Origin: Pseudoalteromonas prydzensis
Lineage (GTDB): Bacteria; Pseudomonadota; Gammaproteobacteria; Enterobacterales; Alteromonadaceae
NCBI RefSeq assembly: GCF_001661495.1
Contig: NZ_BDDT01000001.1
Coordinates: 186,001 to 250,000 of the forward strand
DNA: 64,000 nucleotides
Direction: 5' to 3'
Position numbers and translations under genes: made by a program. The stretch's first letter is position 1. Each line of letters opens with the position of its first letter. The notes beneath the pieces are model-generated. The model was given only the letters and a program-made list of their open reading frames with translations. It had not been told where the DNA came from and searched no databases. This document shows positions 26,297 to 36,129 of the stretch, piece after piece.

Positions 26297-27265
26297 ATGC
26301 AACATAATTTACTGACTAACGCACCAACCAAGTGCACTTTAACAACCACAGATGTGGATCAGCAGGCGGATAATCTGACCAATTGGCAGCAAAAGTATGA
26401 CCAAGTCAGTGATGGCTGCTTTTATGGCTGTATTGATGAAGTCGCTTTTAATGACTTGCAAGTATTTAAAGAGTTTACTCAGCGTGCGTTACGACAGCAG
26501 TGTAAAGTGTGGCCTAATGCGTTATGGCTTGGTATTCCTGCACATTCGCAACAGAGTAAAATAAATGGTCTCAGCATCGCTGAAAATCAACTGATGTGCC
26601 GGCCAAGTGATTGTAATTTTGAGCTGATCACCCCTGAGCAGTTTAATATTTATGGCATGGTGATCAACCAAGATGCATTGCAGCAAATTGCCCAGCAACA
26701 AGGACTGTCACTATTAGGAATAACTAACCAAGGTTCACCTCGTATAACCACATCACATCAAGCCGTGATCCGCGCTCGCCAATGCATTGAACAGGTAATT
26801 TATGCTCACGGCTGTGGCGCCAGTGCAGCTCTACAGCATGATATTTTATTGAACTTGGTACTGCAGCTATTACAATCAAAGCAGCCGCAGCAAAAAGTAA
26901 CCCCCAGCTATAAGCACCGTAAACTGGTTGTCGATAGAGCTAAAGAATTTATTGTTAATCACCCTGACAATGTGGTGACTATTACTCAATTGTGTGAATT
27001 TACATATGTATGTCGACGTACCTTGCAATACAGTTTTGAAACGATTTTAGGCATTAACCCGCTGCGCTTTTTACGTATCACGCGGCTTAACCAAATTCGC
27101 CGTGAATTGAGTGATCCGCAAATAAATAAGCCTATTGCTACGGTTGCAGCTAACTGGGGTTTTTGGCACCCTGGGCAGTTTGCTAAAGACTATAAACAAC
27201 TATTTGGCGAAAATCCTTCACAGACACTTAAACGTGCTCAGCTCTTTGGCCGTGAAAATTTATAA
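26297..27265 (+). CDS. eutR: AraC-family transcriptional regulator, EutR-like
   Basis: A 322-residue activator-type protein. The C-terminal AraC DNA-binding domain (about 215-318) contains two helix-turn-helix units: ITQLCEFTYVCRRTLQYSF and IATVAANWGFWHPGQFAKDY, then the terminal FGENPSQTLKR. The N-terminal 200 residues form a sensor domain, with QNFELITPEQFNIYGMVI-like strands as in EutR. The gene is transcribed away from eutB across a 230-bp intergenic region, the usual place for a EutR-controlled promoter. EutR responds to ethanolamine together with cobalamin in enterics; that is assumed here by homology. Its 3' end overlaps the convergent solute-binding gene by 6 bp. Confidence 0.88.
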   Translation: MQHNLLTNAPTKCTLTTTDVDQQADNLTNWQQKYDQVSDGCFYGCIDEVAFNDLQVFKEFTQRALRQQCKVWPNALWLGIPAHSQQSKINGLSIAENQLMCRPSDCNFELITPEQFNIYGMVINQDALQQIAQQQGLSLLGITNQGSPRITTSHQAVIRARQCIEQVIYAHGCGASAALQHDILLNLVLQLLQSKQPQQKVTPSYKHRKLVVDRAKEFIVNHPDNVVTITQLCEFTYVCRRTLQYSFETILGINPLRFLRITRLNQIRRELSDPQINKPIATVAANWGFWHPGQFAKDYKQLFGENPSQTLKRAQLFGRENL

Positions 27266-28006
27266 TTTAAGCGTATAGCTGGCTATAATTTTTTCTATCT
27301 CAGCTTGCACATTAATAATCGCGCTGTTAATTGCGTGCATGTTTTCAATCGTGACTGTTTTTTTACTGAGCATAAAATGAATTGGATTATCGTGAATAAC
27401 ATAAGGGTGCAGTGTAATACCGGTGATTTCCTCTTGCCTGATAAGATACTGGCCTGATATTTCATCGTCTATCATAAAATCGACCCGTTTTGCTTTTAAC
27501 ATATGCAGCCGGTGCGAGAGCAGAGGCACGCGAACAATTGACTCTTTGTTGTCACTCGTTTGGCTTAATTGTTCAAACTCTTTACCGTAATAGCCACCAT
27601 TATTAACCGCTATAGTTTTATCTTTTGCTAATAATTCAGCTAAACTGTGTGTTAAGTATCTGGGATCTTCATACCAAAACAACCGCATTCTCTCGCGTCT
27701 GTAAGGCGTTGAAAAATGACTATATTGCGCTCTTTGTTGGGTAAAGCTGGCAGCAGATAATACATCAACGCGCCCTTTTTCTAGCTCAACTAAGCCACGT
27801 TTTGAGGTTGGAAAGCGTACAAAATAACTGCAAAAACCAGCTTCTGTTAACACTAATCGGCTAATATCAATATCTATCCCAGTCAGAGCCTGATCGCCAT
27901 CAAAAACAAAAGGTGGCCAAGGTAACACAACGCCTACACGTAGCGTTTTTTCACAACTAGCCGCGACTGGGCTTAATAATACGAGTAGTAAATATAGATA
28001 CTTGAT
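27260..28006 (-). CDS. Periplasmic solute-binding protein family 3 (amino-acid-binding type), start codon unclear
   Basis: A type 2 periplasmic-binding (SBP_bac_3) protein. Mature sequence begins TLRVGVVLPWPPFVFDG, then GIDIDISRLVLTEAG and GRVDVLSAASFTQQR, typical of amino-acid-binding lobes. The first standard start in frame is a GTG at 27928, which would begin inside the first beta strand and remove the signal peptide. An in-frame signal-like stretch, FIKYLYLLLVLLSPVAASC, lies just upstream, but between it and the next stop I find no ATG, GTG or TTG. The start given is the ATC preceding this stretch, purely as a marker. The gene may use a rare start, carry a start-codon mutation, or reflect a sequencing error. 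Confidence 0.6.
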   Translation of the reverse strand: MKYLYLLLVLLSPVAASCEKTLRVGVVLPWPPFVFDGDQALTGIDIDISRLVLTEAGFCSYFVRFPTSKRGLVELEKGRVDVLSAASFTQQRAQYSHFSTPYRRERMRLFWYEDPRYLTHSLAELLAKDKTIAVNNGGYYGKEFEQLSQTSDNKESIVRVPLLSHRLHMLKAKRVDFMIDDEISGQYLIRQEEITGITLHPYVIHDNPIHFMLSKKTVTIENMHAINSAIINVQAEIEKIIASYTLKL

Positions 28007-28073
28007 AAATACAACCTGATTACTTAATGAAAGGTGTTTTTATAGTATGGGACATCCCTTGCAAAAAACAAAA

Positions 28074-28095
28074 AAAGCAGCTCGAAAGCTGCTTT
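28074..28095. terminator. Terminator of the chitin operon
   Basis: AAAGCAGCT (28074-28082) pairs with AGCTGCTTT (28087-28095) around a CGAA tetraloop. A run of A residues on the plus strand gives a U-tract on the minus strand, so it terminates transcription coming from the chitinase gene. Confidence 0.8.
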
Positions 28096-28152
28096 AAAAT
28101 CGGAGTACTACTTTAACTTAGGGCCTAAGAGTAGGCTCAGGCCACAATTAAA

Positions 28153-30780
28153 TTAAAGTGCTTTCCATACATCCGCTGCGCCTGGCTCATCTCCTTGAGT
28201 CCACCACTTCGCTTGGAATTTTGCTCCCTGATGTGTTACTTCATCACCTGTATTATAAACACCAGCTGATTGCCATACCGCACTACCCGTTTCATCTGTA
28301 GGTTGCGTTGTTGCTTCCCATACTCCGCCTAAATCAGGACGATCACCTTGTGTCCACCACTTAGCTGTGTATGTTACACCGTTATAAACAACCGTATCGC
28401 CACCAACATATACTTGGCTCGCATCCCATGTGCCGGTAGGTGGCGTTGTAGTATCAGTGTTAGTCACAGTAACGGTAAAGCTTTGTATGCTGGTCAATTG
28501 ACCGTCACTTACCACAACAGAAACTGTCAGGTTAGTATCTGCATCAACTGCGCCTGCCATTAAGCTTACATTCGCACCGCTGCCAGTTAATGTAAGGCCT
28601 GCAGGTACATTCCATGTGTAAGTCAGTGCATCATTTTGTGCATCAGTTGCTACTACAGCGACACTCGCTGATGTACCTTCTTCAATCGCGATATCAGCAA
28701 GTGCATCAACTACAGGAGCCGTGTTGTCGCCACCTGAATTAGGCGCAATCACATTAACTACCACGTTTTTGCTTACAGTCGCTTTACCATCAGTAACGCT
28801 AACTGTTGCCGTAAACTGGCTATCTTGTGTTACAGCAGGTGCTGTAATTGCAAGCGTGTTTGTTGCCCCGCCAGATACGGTAAGCTCTGCTGCTGCAGTC
28901 CAAGAGAATGTAAGTGCGTCATTATCAGCATCTGTTGCCGTTGCACTAACTGACACTGATTCACCAGCATTAACTGTCACTGAGCTTTGTACGCTTAACA
29001 CTGGCTTTTGGTTAATTGGTTGAACAACACCACCTAAACCATCGTGCATTGCATTTAGAATATCGCCATTATCAGCATCGATTTCCCACGCAAATAAACC
29101 ACCTAGGTTATGCTGATTAACGTAAGCACCTTTAGCAAGTACTGATTCACGGCTATCATATGTGATTAGTTTACCGGTTGAACGATTCCAAACATACGCA
29201 GCTTGTGCTTGGTCATCGTAACCAACTTCAAAACCATTTACGCCAGTGCCAGATGCACCAATCATATGCGTTTTAATACCTTTATAATCAATAACACCGT
29301 CTTCCCACACACCTTGCGCTGTTGAGCCTGTTAACGGGCCAGAGCCAGTTGCAGTCATTGGGTTACCGTCAATAGTTGTGCCTGTTGGATAAACACCTTC
29401 CCAACCACGGCCATACATAGCAGCACCAACAACGATTTTCTTCGATGGTACATTTTGCGCTAGTAATAATTGTACGGCGTTATCTGTGGTATAAGCAGGG
29501 CCTTTACGTGGCTCGCCATTTTCATCCACACCGGTACCATTACATTGACCTGCACTCATGTGCTCACCGCAATAAAGCGCAGTTTGATGACCCGTCACGC
29601 CGCTCCATGCGCCGTAGAAGTCATAGGTCATGGCAAAGATGTAATCCATGTATTGACTAGCTGCTTGATAGTCAACATCTTCTATTTTATCGTAACCTGC
29701 ACCAATCGCTGATGTTAGCTCGTAAGTACGGCCTGTTTCAGCTTCAAGTTTATCAAGCATCGCACGAAGTTCTTGCATTAGAGCAACATACGCAGGACCA
29801 TCATTCACTGGGTCGCCAATATCTGGGTTCGGGCCATCGCCACCTGGGAATTCCCAATCGATATCAACACCATCGTAAAATTTCCACGTTCTTAAGAACT
29901 CTTCCATTGATGCTACAAAGGTGTCGCGGTTTGCTTTATTAGTAAACCCACCAAATGGGTCTGATAATGTCCAGCCGCCCACTGACGGTAAAATTTTCAG
30001 ATCAGGGTAACGCTGTTTAAGCGCCATTAACTGTGAGTAAGTACCACGGATTGGATCGTTCGCGTCCACACCTGGTAATGCTTTTTGTACAGCAGCCCAA
30101 GGATCGTGAATAACCACTTCATAATCAGCAGAGCCTGCACAGGCAGTTTCAAGTGCACGCTTAGGACCACCTGATAATGATGCATTTTCACCACAAATTG
30201 GAATAAAGCCATATAGAATGTGGCTTAAGTTTTGTGCTGGAATATTTGTTACGTCATAATCACGACCGTAAATACCCCACTCCACAAAATAAGCACCTGT
30301 TACTAAGCCTTGCTTAATACCAATATCACGGTTATTAGGATCATAGTCCATCGGCAATGGCGCTAAATGGCCACCGTCTGTATCAGCGATAACAATGGCC
30401 TTACCTTCACTTCGCGCACAGGTAGTCCCGCCTTCACATAGCTCAACATACATAGTATGACGACCCGCTTTATCATACGGGAACGAAATGGTGCCTGTTT
30501 TTGATCCAGCAGCAAGTGGCCCTTCGTTTACTAACATATCGTCAAAGTAAACTTTATAGCTATCACCGCCGTCGCCGCTCCAAGCACTCCATTTTATGTT
30601 AATGCTAACCTGCTCTACACGTGTAACAAGTTGCTTATAAGAACCATTACCTTCAAGGTCTACCTCAACAAATGAATATTGTTGTGGTTCCCAGCTGATG
30701 CTTGGAGTAGATGGTGCAGCAGATACTGAACTGGCAAATAAAGCAACACCAATGGCTGCGGTTAACTGTTTGATATTCAT
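28153..30780 (-). CDS. chiA: Secreted GH18 chitinase with ChiA N-terminal domain, two Ig-like domains and two CBM5/12
   Basis: An 875-residue exported endo/exo-chitinase. A signal peptide ends near ASSVSAA (residue 22). Residues about 23-130 form the ChiA-type Ig/FnIII N-terminal domain. The GH18 barrel spans about 150-575 with catalytic DGVDIDWE, acid Glu310 and Asp303/306/308. Two Ig/PKD-like repeats follow (LSVQSSVTVNAGESVSVSA and VDALADIAIEEGTSASVAV). Two C-terminal CBM5/12 modules each contain AKWWTQGD, the aromatic chitin-binding motif. It is the third gene of a chitinase-LPMO-chitinase operon, like the chiD-cbp1-chiA arrangement described for Alteromonas sp. O-7; the symbol follows that analogy. 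Confidence 0.93.
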   Translation of the reverse strand: MNIKQLTAAIGVALFASSVSAAPSTPSISWEPQQYSFVEVDLEGNGSYKQLVTRVEQVSINIKWSAWSGDGGDSYKVYFDDMLVNEGPLAAGSKTGTISFPYDKAGRHTMYVELCEGGTTCARSEGKAIVIADTDGGHLAPLPMDYDPNNRDIGIKQGLVTGAYFVEWGIYGRDYDVTNIPAQNLSHILYGFIPICGENASLSGGPKRALETACAGSADYEVVIHDPWAAVQKALPGVDANDPIRGTYSQLMALKQRYPDLKILPSVGGWTLSDPFGGFTNKANRDTFVASMEEFLRTWKFYDGVDIDWEFPGGDGPNPDIGDPVNDGPAYVALMQELRAMLDKLEAETGRTYELTSAIGAGYDKIEDVDYQAASQYMDYIFAMTYDFYGAWSGVTGHQTALYCGEHMSAGQCNGTGVDENGEPRKGPAYTTDNAVQLLLAQNVPSKKIVVGAAMYGRGWEGVYPTGTTIDGNPMTATGSGPLTGSTAQGVWEDGVIDYKGIKTHMIGASGTGVNGFEVGYDDQAQAAYVWNRSTGKLITYDSRESVLAKGAYVNQHNLGGLFAWEIDADNGDILNAMHDGLGGVVQPINQKPVLSVQSSVTVNAGESVSVSATATDADNDALTFSWTAAAELTVSGGATNTLAITAPAVTQDSQFTATVSVTDGKATVSKNVVVNVIAPNSGGDNTAPVVDALADIAIEEGTSASVAVVATDAQNDALTYTWNVPAGLTLTGSGANVSLMAGAVDADTNLTVSVVVSDGQLTSIQSFTVTVTNTDTTTPPTGTWDASQVYVGGDTVVYNGVTYTAKWWTQGDRPDLGGVWEATTQPTDETGSAVWQSAGVYNTGDEVTHQGAKFQAKWWTQGDEPGAADVWKAL

Positions 30781-30847
30781 ATTTCTCTCTTATCCATTAT
30801 TAATGTAATTATTTAATAAGTTTGAACTACAAAACTTAGGCTTCTAA

Positions 30848-32443
30848 TTAAAGTTTCGTCCATACATTGGCTTGTCCAGGTGTATCACCTTGAGTCCACC
30901 ATTTAGCGCTATAGCGCTGTCCTTGATACGTTACTTCGGCGCCAGCTTGATACGCTTTGCCTTTACTCCAGTCATTGCTTACGTCTGCAGTCGATGTTCC
31001 TTGCCACGCATTAGAGACGTCAGGTTGTTCGCCTTGACTCCACCATTTAGCGGTGTAAACAACACCTTGAAAACTCGCTTGATCACCCGCCTGATAAACC
31101 GCACTGCTACTCCAAGGCGCAACAATAGGATCAGTGATAACGCTGTCATTTACGGTAACGGTAAAACTGGTTTCGGTACTTAGTTGACCATCCGATACCG
31201 ACACTGAAACGGTGTAATCTGTATTAGTCGATACTTCAGGAGCAGTAATGACAATATTGGCATCACCGCCAGTGAAGCTCAGTGGTGCAGGCACTGACCA
31301 GCTGTAAGTCAATTGTGTTTGTTCATCATCAAATGCATGTAGATGCAAAGTGGTACTGCTGTTTTCATCCACCACCAAATTATCTGGTGTATGTACGATA
31401 GGCGCTGTATTACTCGGCGCTGCTTGTACACTTAATGTGTAGGTGTAGTTTGCATTACTGCTATAAACTTGATTAGTTAGTACATCATTACTATTAAATA
31501 CCACTTCACCGGCTTGATTTTGCACACCAATTTGCACTAAGTGGGCGTAATCTAAGTTCAATTGTGCAGCGAGTACTTGTTGCCAATTTGCTTGGTTTTC
31601 AGTCGTGATTTTTAACTGCTGATTAATCACTTCTTGGCCATTTTCATCAAACAAACGTGCCCAAACACTCTCACCAGCAATGGCATCCTGTCCTTGGCGA
31701 ACAAAATAACCGACACTTGTCCAAACACTCGGATCGGTTGGGCCTGCATCGGTAACAATGGTTATATCGCTACAGTTATAAAAACCTTCACCCACCACAT
31801 CGTTACGTTGCCAGCGGCTATACAAAATGGCATCGCCGCTGCGCCCTTGTGGGATAGCAACACTCATTTCGTAATAGCGTTTTCCATCTGTATCTTTAAT
31901 CACTTCAATATTGTCATGATCTTGAACCAGCTCTAGATCAGCCCATGTCAATACATCGGTTGCCGTATTAAAACTGGGTTTGGTTAAGTAAAACTGCCAA
32001 AAGCTTGGGTTATGCGGCGTTGCTGCAAGGTAGCGAATTTGAATATCACCATTGGCATTAGGCACCACGTCACTACGTTGCCAATGCGGAGAAGGTAAAT
32101 CCATACCGCGTTTCGCATTGTCACCACCGGCGCATAAAGAGCCATTAGGTACACTAGCCTCTACTGCCGCTTGATTTAAATAGTCTGGTGTATTAACTGA
32201 AAATTCAATATCTTGCACAAACTGTACTGTGCCAGATTCTAAAAATGCTGCACGGCATGCTAAATTTGGAATATTAGTGCCATCTTCAGGCCACCAGTAA
32301 CCGCCATCCGCTTGGCAAATAGCTTGGCGTGCTTTCGGACTGTCCATATAGCCGTGTGCGTTTACATCCGTAGGCATTAGCGTTAGTAACACGCTACTTG
32401 CTACTGCTGATAGCGATAATGTTTTTAATTTAATTGATGTCAT
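30848..32443 (-). CDS. cbp1: Secreted AA10 lytic polysaccharide monooxygenase with two CBM5/12 modules
   Basis: A 531-residue exported copper enzyme that cleaves crystalline chitin oxidatively. The signal peptide ends ...DVNA, leaving His30 as the mature N-terminus (HGYMDSPKARQAICQ), the first copper ligand of the histidine brace. The AA10 domain runs to about residue 225 and contains HNPSFWQFYLTK and SRWQRNDVVGEGFYNCSDI. A middle domain and an Ig-like repeat (LVVDENSSTTLHLHAFDDEQ) follow. Two CBM5/12 modules with AKWWSQGEQPD and AKWWTQGDTPG end the protein. It sits between two chitinase genes in one operon and would open the crystal surface for them. The symbol is by analogy only. Confidence 0.93.
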   Translation of the reverse strand: MTSIKLKTLSLSAVASSVLLTLMPTDVNAHGYMDSPKARQAICQADGGYWWPEDGTNIPNLACRAAFLESGTVQFVQDIEFSVNTPDYLNQAAVEASVPNGSLCAGGDNAKRGMDLPSPHWQRSDVVPNANGDIQIRYLAATPHNPSFWQFYLTKPSFNTATDVLTWADLELVQDHDNIEVIKDTDGKRYYEMSVAIPQGRSGDAILYSRWQRNDVVGEGFYNCSDITIVTDAGPTDPSVWTSVGYFVRQGQDAIAGESVWARLFDENGQEVINQQLKITTENQANWQQVLAAQLNLDYAHLVQIGVQNQAGEVVFNSNDVLTNQVYSSNANYTYTLSVQAAPSNTAPIVHTPDNLVVDENSSTTLHLHAFDDEQTQLTYSWSVPAPLSFTGGDANIVITAPEVSTNTDYTVSVSVSDGQLSTETSFTVTVNDSVITDPIVAPWSSSAVYQAGDQASFQGVVYTAKWWSQGEQPDVSNAWQGTSTADVSNDWSKGKAYQAGAEVTYQGQRYSAKWWTQGDTPGQANVWTKL

Positions 32444-32503
32444 TGTGTTGTCCTTAAAAACGCAAATTTAGGGGTAATTCAATACCCCTATTTTGTTAAT
32501 TAC

Positions 32504-35500
32504 TTACAAGCTGCAACTCTTCGTCCAATCAGCCGTTGTACCTGGCTCTGAACTTGTCCACCACTTCGCTTTATAAACCGCGTTGTTATGAACCATTAAG
32601 TCACCACCTGTGGCATGACTTGTATTGCCAGCCCAATCTGTTTGTGGGAAGTTTGGATAAACAGCTATTGCAGTAACGGCTACACCTTCACACGTGCCTG
32701 AGGTATCGCCACCACCATTGCCAGTGCCGGGATCTGTTGTGTTACCACCACCAGTTGTACCGTCTGGAAGTTGTGGGTACTCAAATTTGAATGCGTAAAC
32801 TTTGCCGTCTTTTTCGATAGTAAAGTTACTAGGGCCTGTAATTGGCATGTAATACATCACTTGCGCATTCACTGTTTTGCCAGCACTAAAGTCTTTTGGC
32901 TGACCGCCCCACTCATTGTTAAGCGTAATTGAAAAACGATGGAACTCGTTCTCGTAACCGCCCATATTATTACCTGCAGCGTTAGAGCCATCCACTTCTA
33001 CTGCCATGCCCAGTTTTTCTTGGGCATTCCAGTTAGATTTGAAAATTGCAGAGGTCGATACCGGCACATCAAATGAAATTTTCGCACCACTTAAATCAAG
33101 GCTAGAATTATTAGTAAACGCAAAGGTCGGACTAATTGGGTAGTTATCATCGCCAACTGGGAAGTCTTTTGCCGCAAATGTTACATCTACAGCTTCCGTT
33201 GGTACTACAAAGTTTGGGTTACCTGGATGGGTGTCATACGCCACACCGCTTTGGTTAAACTTGTCATAAGCGAGCGTCGTTAAAGTAGAGCCCATAAAGT
33301 ACTCACCTTTTGCCGCATCAAAAGCATAGTCACCAGCAAGTTCCCAGAACATGATGCCACCAAGACCATTGTTGATCACATAGTCAAGTTTTGTTGCCAT
33401 TGACTGTTCATCTTCAATCGATAGGAATACTTTTTTCTCTGCATTCCATAACCACGGTGCAACTGCAACATCATCGTAATGACGAGTATATGTACCCGTT
33501 AATTGATCATCTGGATCGGTATCAGGTGTTAAACCATAAACACCTAAGTACGAACCAACAATGCCATTTTCAAGATTTTTAACATGCCATAATGGGTTTG
33601 AACCTGCTGGCATCTCTTGCCCTGCATCGTTCTTATCATGCCAAAGGTTATCAATCCCTAATGCACCATTACCACATTTGTTCTTTTCACCAACGCCAGT
33701 GCCTTTAGCACATTCAGCTTGATTTGGCAGTGCCGCTTGGCCCCATAAACCATTAGTGCCACCGCTTACGTCTTTAAAGCCACGAGTATAATATGGTAGA
33801 CCAATGTTGATCCGTCCAGCAGATACTGCACCACGGAAGTAACGTACTGCCCAATCGGTATTTAAATAACCAATACCTTCAAATTCAGCCGTCGAATACA
33901 CACCCCATTGCGCAAGCTCAGAGTCTAAACCTGTGTCAAACAAGGCAGCATTGTGACCAACATGTGAGTTCCATGCACCATGTAAGTCGTAAGACATGAT
34001 GTTTACGTAATCTAAGTATTTAACTGTTTGGAATGTTTCCATTCCACGTAGTAGGTAGCCTGAAGATGGCGATGCAATCGTAAGTAGGTAATGTTTACCA
34101 GCGGCTTCACCGGCACGATCTAGTTCTTCACGAAGCTTTTTCATCAACACTTGGTAAGACGCGTTTAAACCAGCGCGACGTGCATTTGAAATTGGGAAAT
34201 CATCAGGATGACCTGAGTCTTTCATTGACGATGGATATTCATAATCGATATCAACACCGTCAAAACCATATTTTTCAATGAATTCAACAGAGCTTTTTGC
34301 AAATGCATCAATGCCAGCTTGGTTTACTGAGCCATCGGCATTGGTTGTCATAGTATAAAAACCACCACTTTCAACACGGCCCGTTTCATCAAAGTAACCA
34401 CCGGTTTCCGCCCAACCACCAACAGAAACTAATGTTTTTACATGAGGATGTTGTTTTTTAAATTTATTTAATAGATTGAAGTGACCTTTATAAGCGAAGC
34501 TTGGGTCCATTTCTGCGCCTGTGACACCTGGCCATTCCATATTGGTAGCGGGGTTGCCTGCGGCATTAGGATCACCGATTGACACTTTATTATTGGCATC
34601 TACGTGGGCAAATGCATAATTGATGTGGGTAATTTTATCCCATGGAATATCGTTTACTAAGTAGCTAGGTTGACCATTTGCGCCATTACGCCAGCTAGTA
34701 AAGTAACCAATCACACGACGAGGATGATCAGCGCCCATGATCTCACGACCATTGCGGTCATAAACTGTACAATATGGTGTATTGACGCCCGGTGTTTGAT
34801 ATAAACCTTGTGGACGACAATCAGTGCCTGTTACAGGCCCGGTGTTTTCTTCAACCACAGTAAGTACTTTCGATACTTGCGCTGTTGCACCTTCGTTATC
34901 GGTCACTGTTAACGTAAACGTGACTTGTCCTAATGCGCTTGCTTGCCATGCGTAGCTACTAGATGCCGTACTTGCTTGATGTACGTCAGTGCCATTAGCT
35001 GCAAAGCTTAATCCCGTTACTTGACCATCGCTATCAGTACCTGATAACGCAAATACCACTTGAGAGCCAACAATCAATTGATCTGGCAAAGTGCTAAATG
35101 AGATAGTCGCCACAGGTGCTTGATTAACTGGATCTACTACAACCTCAGACACACTGATGGTATTAATTACTTGTGTTGATGTGGCCCCTTTATCATCAGT
35201 TGCTACAGCACTGATCTGATGCGAACCCGCCAAAGCCTGCCAGTTCGTTGTAAACGGTGCCGAGCTATCAACAGCGACAGAACTTCCATCAACAAAAAAC
35301 TCAACAGATGCAACAGCGCCATCAGCATCAGTTGCTTGCGCACTAATGACAACGCTGTCTTTGTCGTTAAATAAAGAATTATTCGCCGGTGTTAACGAAG
35401 TGATTACTGGCACTTGGTTTTCTGTGACAGCGCTGTCACAAGCACCCAAAAGTTTCCACTCTTGGTATTGACCAGCATTCTCTACCGGGTTTGACTGTGT

Positions 35501-35683
35501 CCACCATTTAGCTTCATACGCACTATCTTGTGCTTGTACTTGGCTGCCACCGGTGTGTGTTTGACCTGCTTGCCACTGTGTTAATGCAGTACAATCGATC
35601 GCTGCATGCGCACTTAAGCCAACAAAACTTAGTGACAATACACTTAGCTTAAACGCATTTTTTATTATCATTTGTGAGCTCAT
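32504..35683 (-). CDS. chiD: Secreted multidomain GH18 chitinase with N- and C-terminal CBM5/12
   Basis: A 1059-residue exported chitinase, first gene of the chitin operon. I start it at the ATG at 35683 (MSSQMIIKN), preceded by GGAGGA; an upstream in-frame ATG at 35764 would place 27 odd residues before the signal peptide (LSVLSLSFVGLSAHAA). An N-terminal CBM5/12 with AKWWTQS comes first, then two Ig/PKD-like domains. The GH18 barrel follows with DGVDIDYE (acid Glu482; Asp475/478/480). Next are a chitinase C-terminal beta domain, a Gly/Thr linker and a final CBM5/12 with AKWWTSSEPG. The symbol follows the Alteromonas O-7 cluster by analogy. Confidence 0.92.
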   Translation of the reverse strand: MSSQMIIKNAFKLSVLSLSFVGLSAHAAIDCTALTQWQAGQTHTGGSQVQAQDSAYEAKWWTQSNPVENAGQYQEWKLLGACDSAVTENQVPVITSLTPANNSLFNDKDSVVISAQATDADGAVASVEFFVDGSSVAVDSSAPFTTNWQALAGSHQISAVATDDKGATSTQVINTISVSEVVVDPVNQAPVATISFSTLPDQLIVGSQVVFALSGTDSDGQVTGLSFAANGTDVHQASTASSSYAWQASALGQVTFTLTVTDNEGATAQVSKVLTVVEENTGPVTGTDCRPQGLYQTPGVNTPYCTVYDRNGREIMGADHPRRVIGYFTSWRNGANGQPSYLVNDIPWDKITHINYAFAHVDANNKVSIGDPNAAGNPATNMEWPGVTGAEMDPSFAYKGHFNLLNKFKKQHPHVKTLVSVGGWAETGGYFDETGRVESGGFYTMTTNADGSVNQAGIDAFAKSSVEFIEKYGFDGVDIDYEYPSSMKDSGHPDDFPISNARRAGLNASYQVLMKKLREELDRAGEAAGKHYLLTIASPSSGYLLRGMETFQTVKYLDYVNIMSYDLHGAWNSHVGHNAALFDTGLDSELAQWGVYSTAEFEGIGYLNTDWAVRYFRGAVSAGRINIGLPYYTRGFKDVSGGTNGLWGQAALPNQAECAKGTGVGEKNKCGNGALGIDNLWHDKNDAGQEMPAGSNPLWHVKNLENGIVGSYLGVYGLTPDTDPDDQLTGTYTRHYDDVAVAPWLWNAEKKVFLSIEDEQSMATKLDYVINNGLGGIMFWELAGDYAFDAAKGEYFMGSTLTTLAYDKFNQSGVAYDTHPGNPNFVVPTEAVDVTFAAKDFPVGDDNYPISPTFAFTNNSSLDLSGAKISFDVPVSTSAIFKSNWNAQEKLGMAVEVDGSNAAGNNMGGYENEFHRFSITLNNEWGGQPKDFSAGKTVNAQVMYYMPITGPSNFTIEKDGKVYAFKFEYPQLPDGTTGGGNTTDPGTGNGGGDTSGTCEGVAVTAIAVYPNFPQTDWAGNTSHATGGDLMVHNNAVYKAKWWTSSEPGTTADWTKSCSL

Positions 35684-36026
35684 CAGCTCCTCCGCCCAGG
35701 GTTGAAATATAACATTAATTTTACAATTCAGTTTTAAAAGTATCATAGTTTCCACACACGTCAACTTAATTTAAACAGTTGAGTACTGAAAACAGGTATT
35801 TTAATAGTAAAAAACAACTACAAAACCACTCTTAACTAGCTATTTATTATTAAATAAAAACACCCAGTGTAAAGAATGGGTAATTTCGCACATAAAACAT
35901 GAACACAAGGTTAATTTATAGTTAAAACATTAAAGGCGAGTATTTAAGCGGCGCGCAGCCCTTTTACGGGAACGTAAAGTGGAACGAAAATGAATAAAAA
36001 TTAAAAATTATGGGCTATATAACCAC
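35684..36026. other. Upstream region of the chitin operon
   Basis: This region should hold the operon promoter. A strong ribosome site (GGAGGA) lies just before the chiD ATG. I see AT-rich DNA and no convincing CRP or chitin-regulator palindrome. No gene-like frame is present. Confidence 0.4.
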
Positions 36027-36065
36027 AAAACCCCGCTTAGAAAAAAATTATCTAAGCGGGGTTTT
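36027..36065. terminator. Strong terminator downstream of arfA
   Basis: AAAACCCCGCTTAGA (36027-36041) pairs with TCTAAGCGGGGTTTT (36051-36065), a 15-bp stem with a 9-nt loop and A/T-rich flanks on both sides. It lies about 65 bp after the arfA stop codon on the minus strand. Confidence 0.85.
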
Positions 36066-36129
36066 GTTAAAATTGACAAGCTTGCTATTTTTGTAAAAAA
36101 CTCAAAAGCCCTATTTGATCACAGCTTGA

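Noticed and set aside
28721..29023. Plus-strand frame antisense to chiA (100 aa, hydrophobic/Ser-Thr rich)
   Set aside because: It is the complement of Ig-like repeats in a well-supported gene; no ribosome site or family character.
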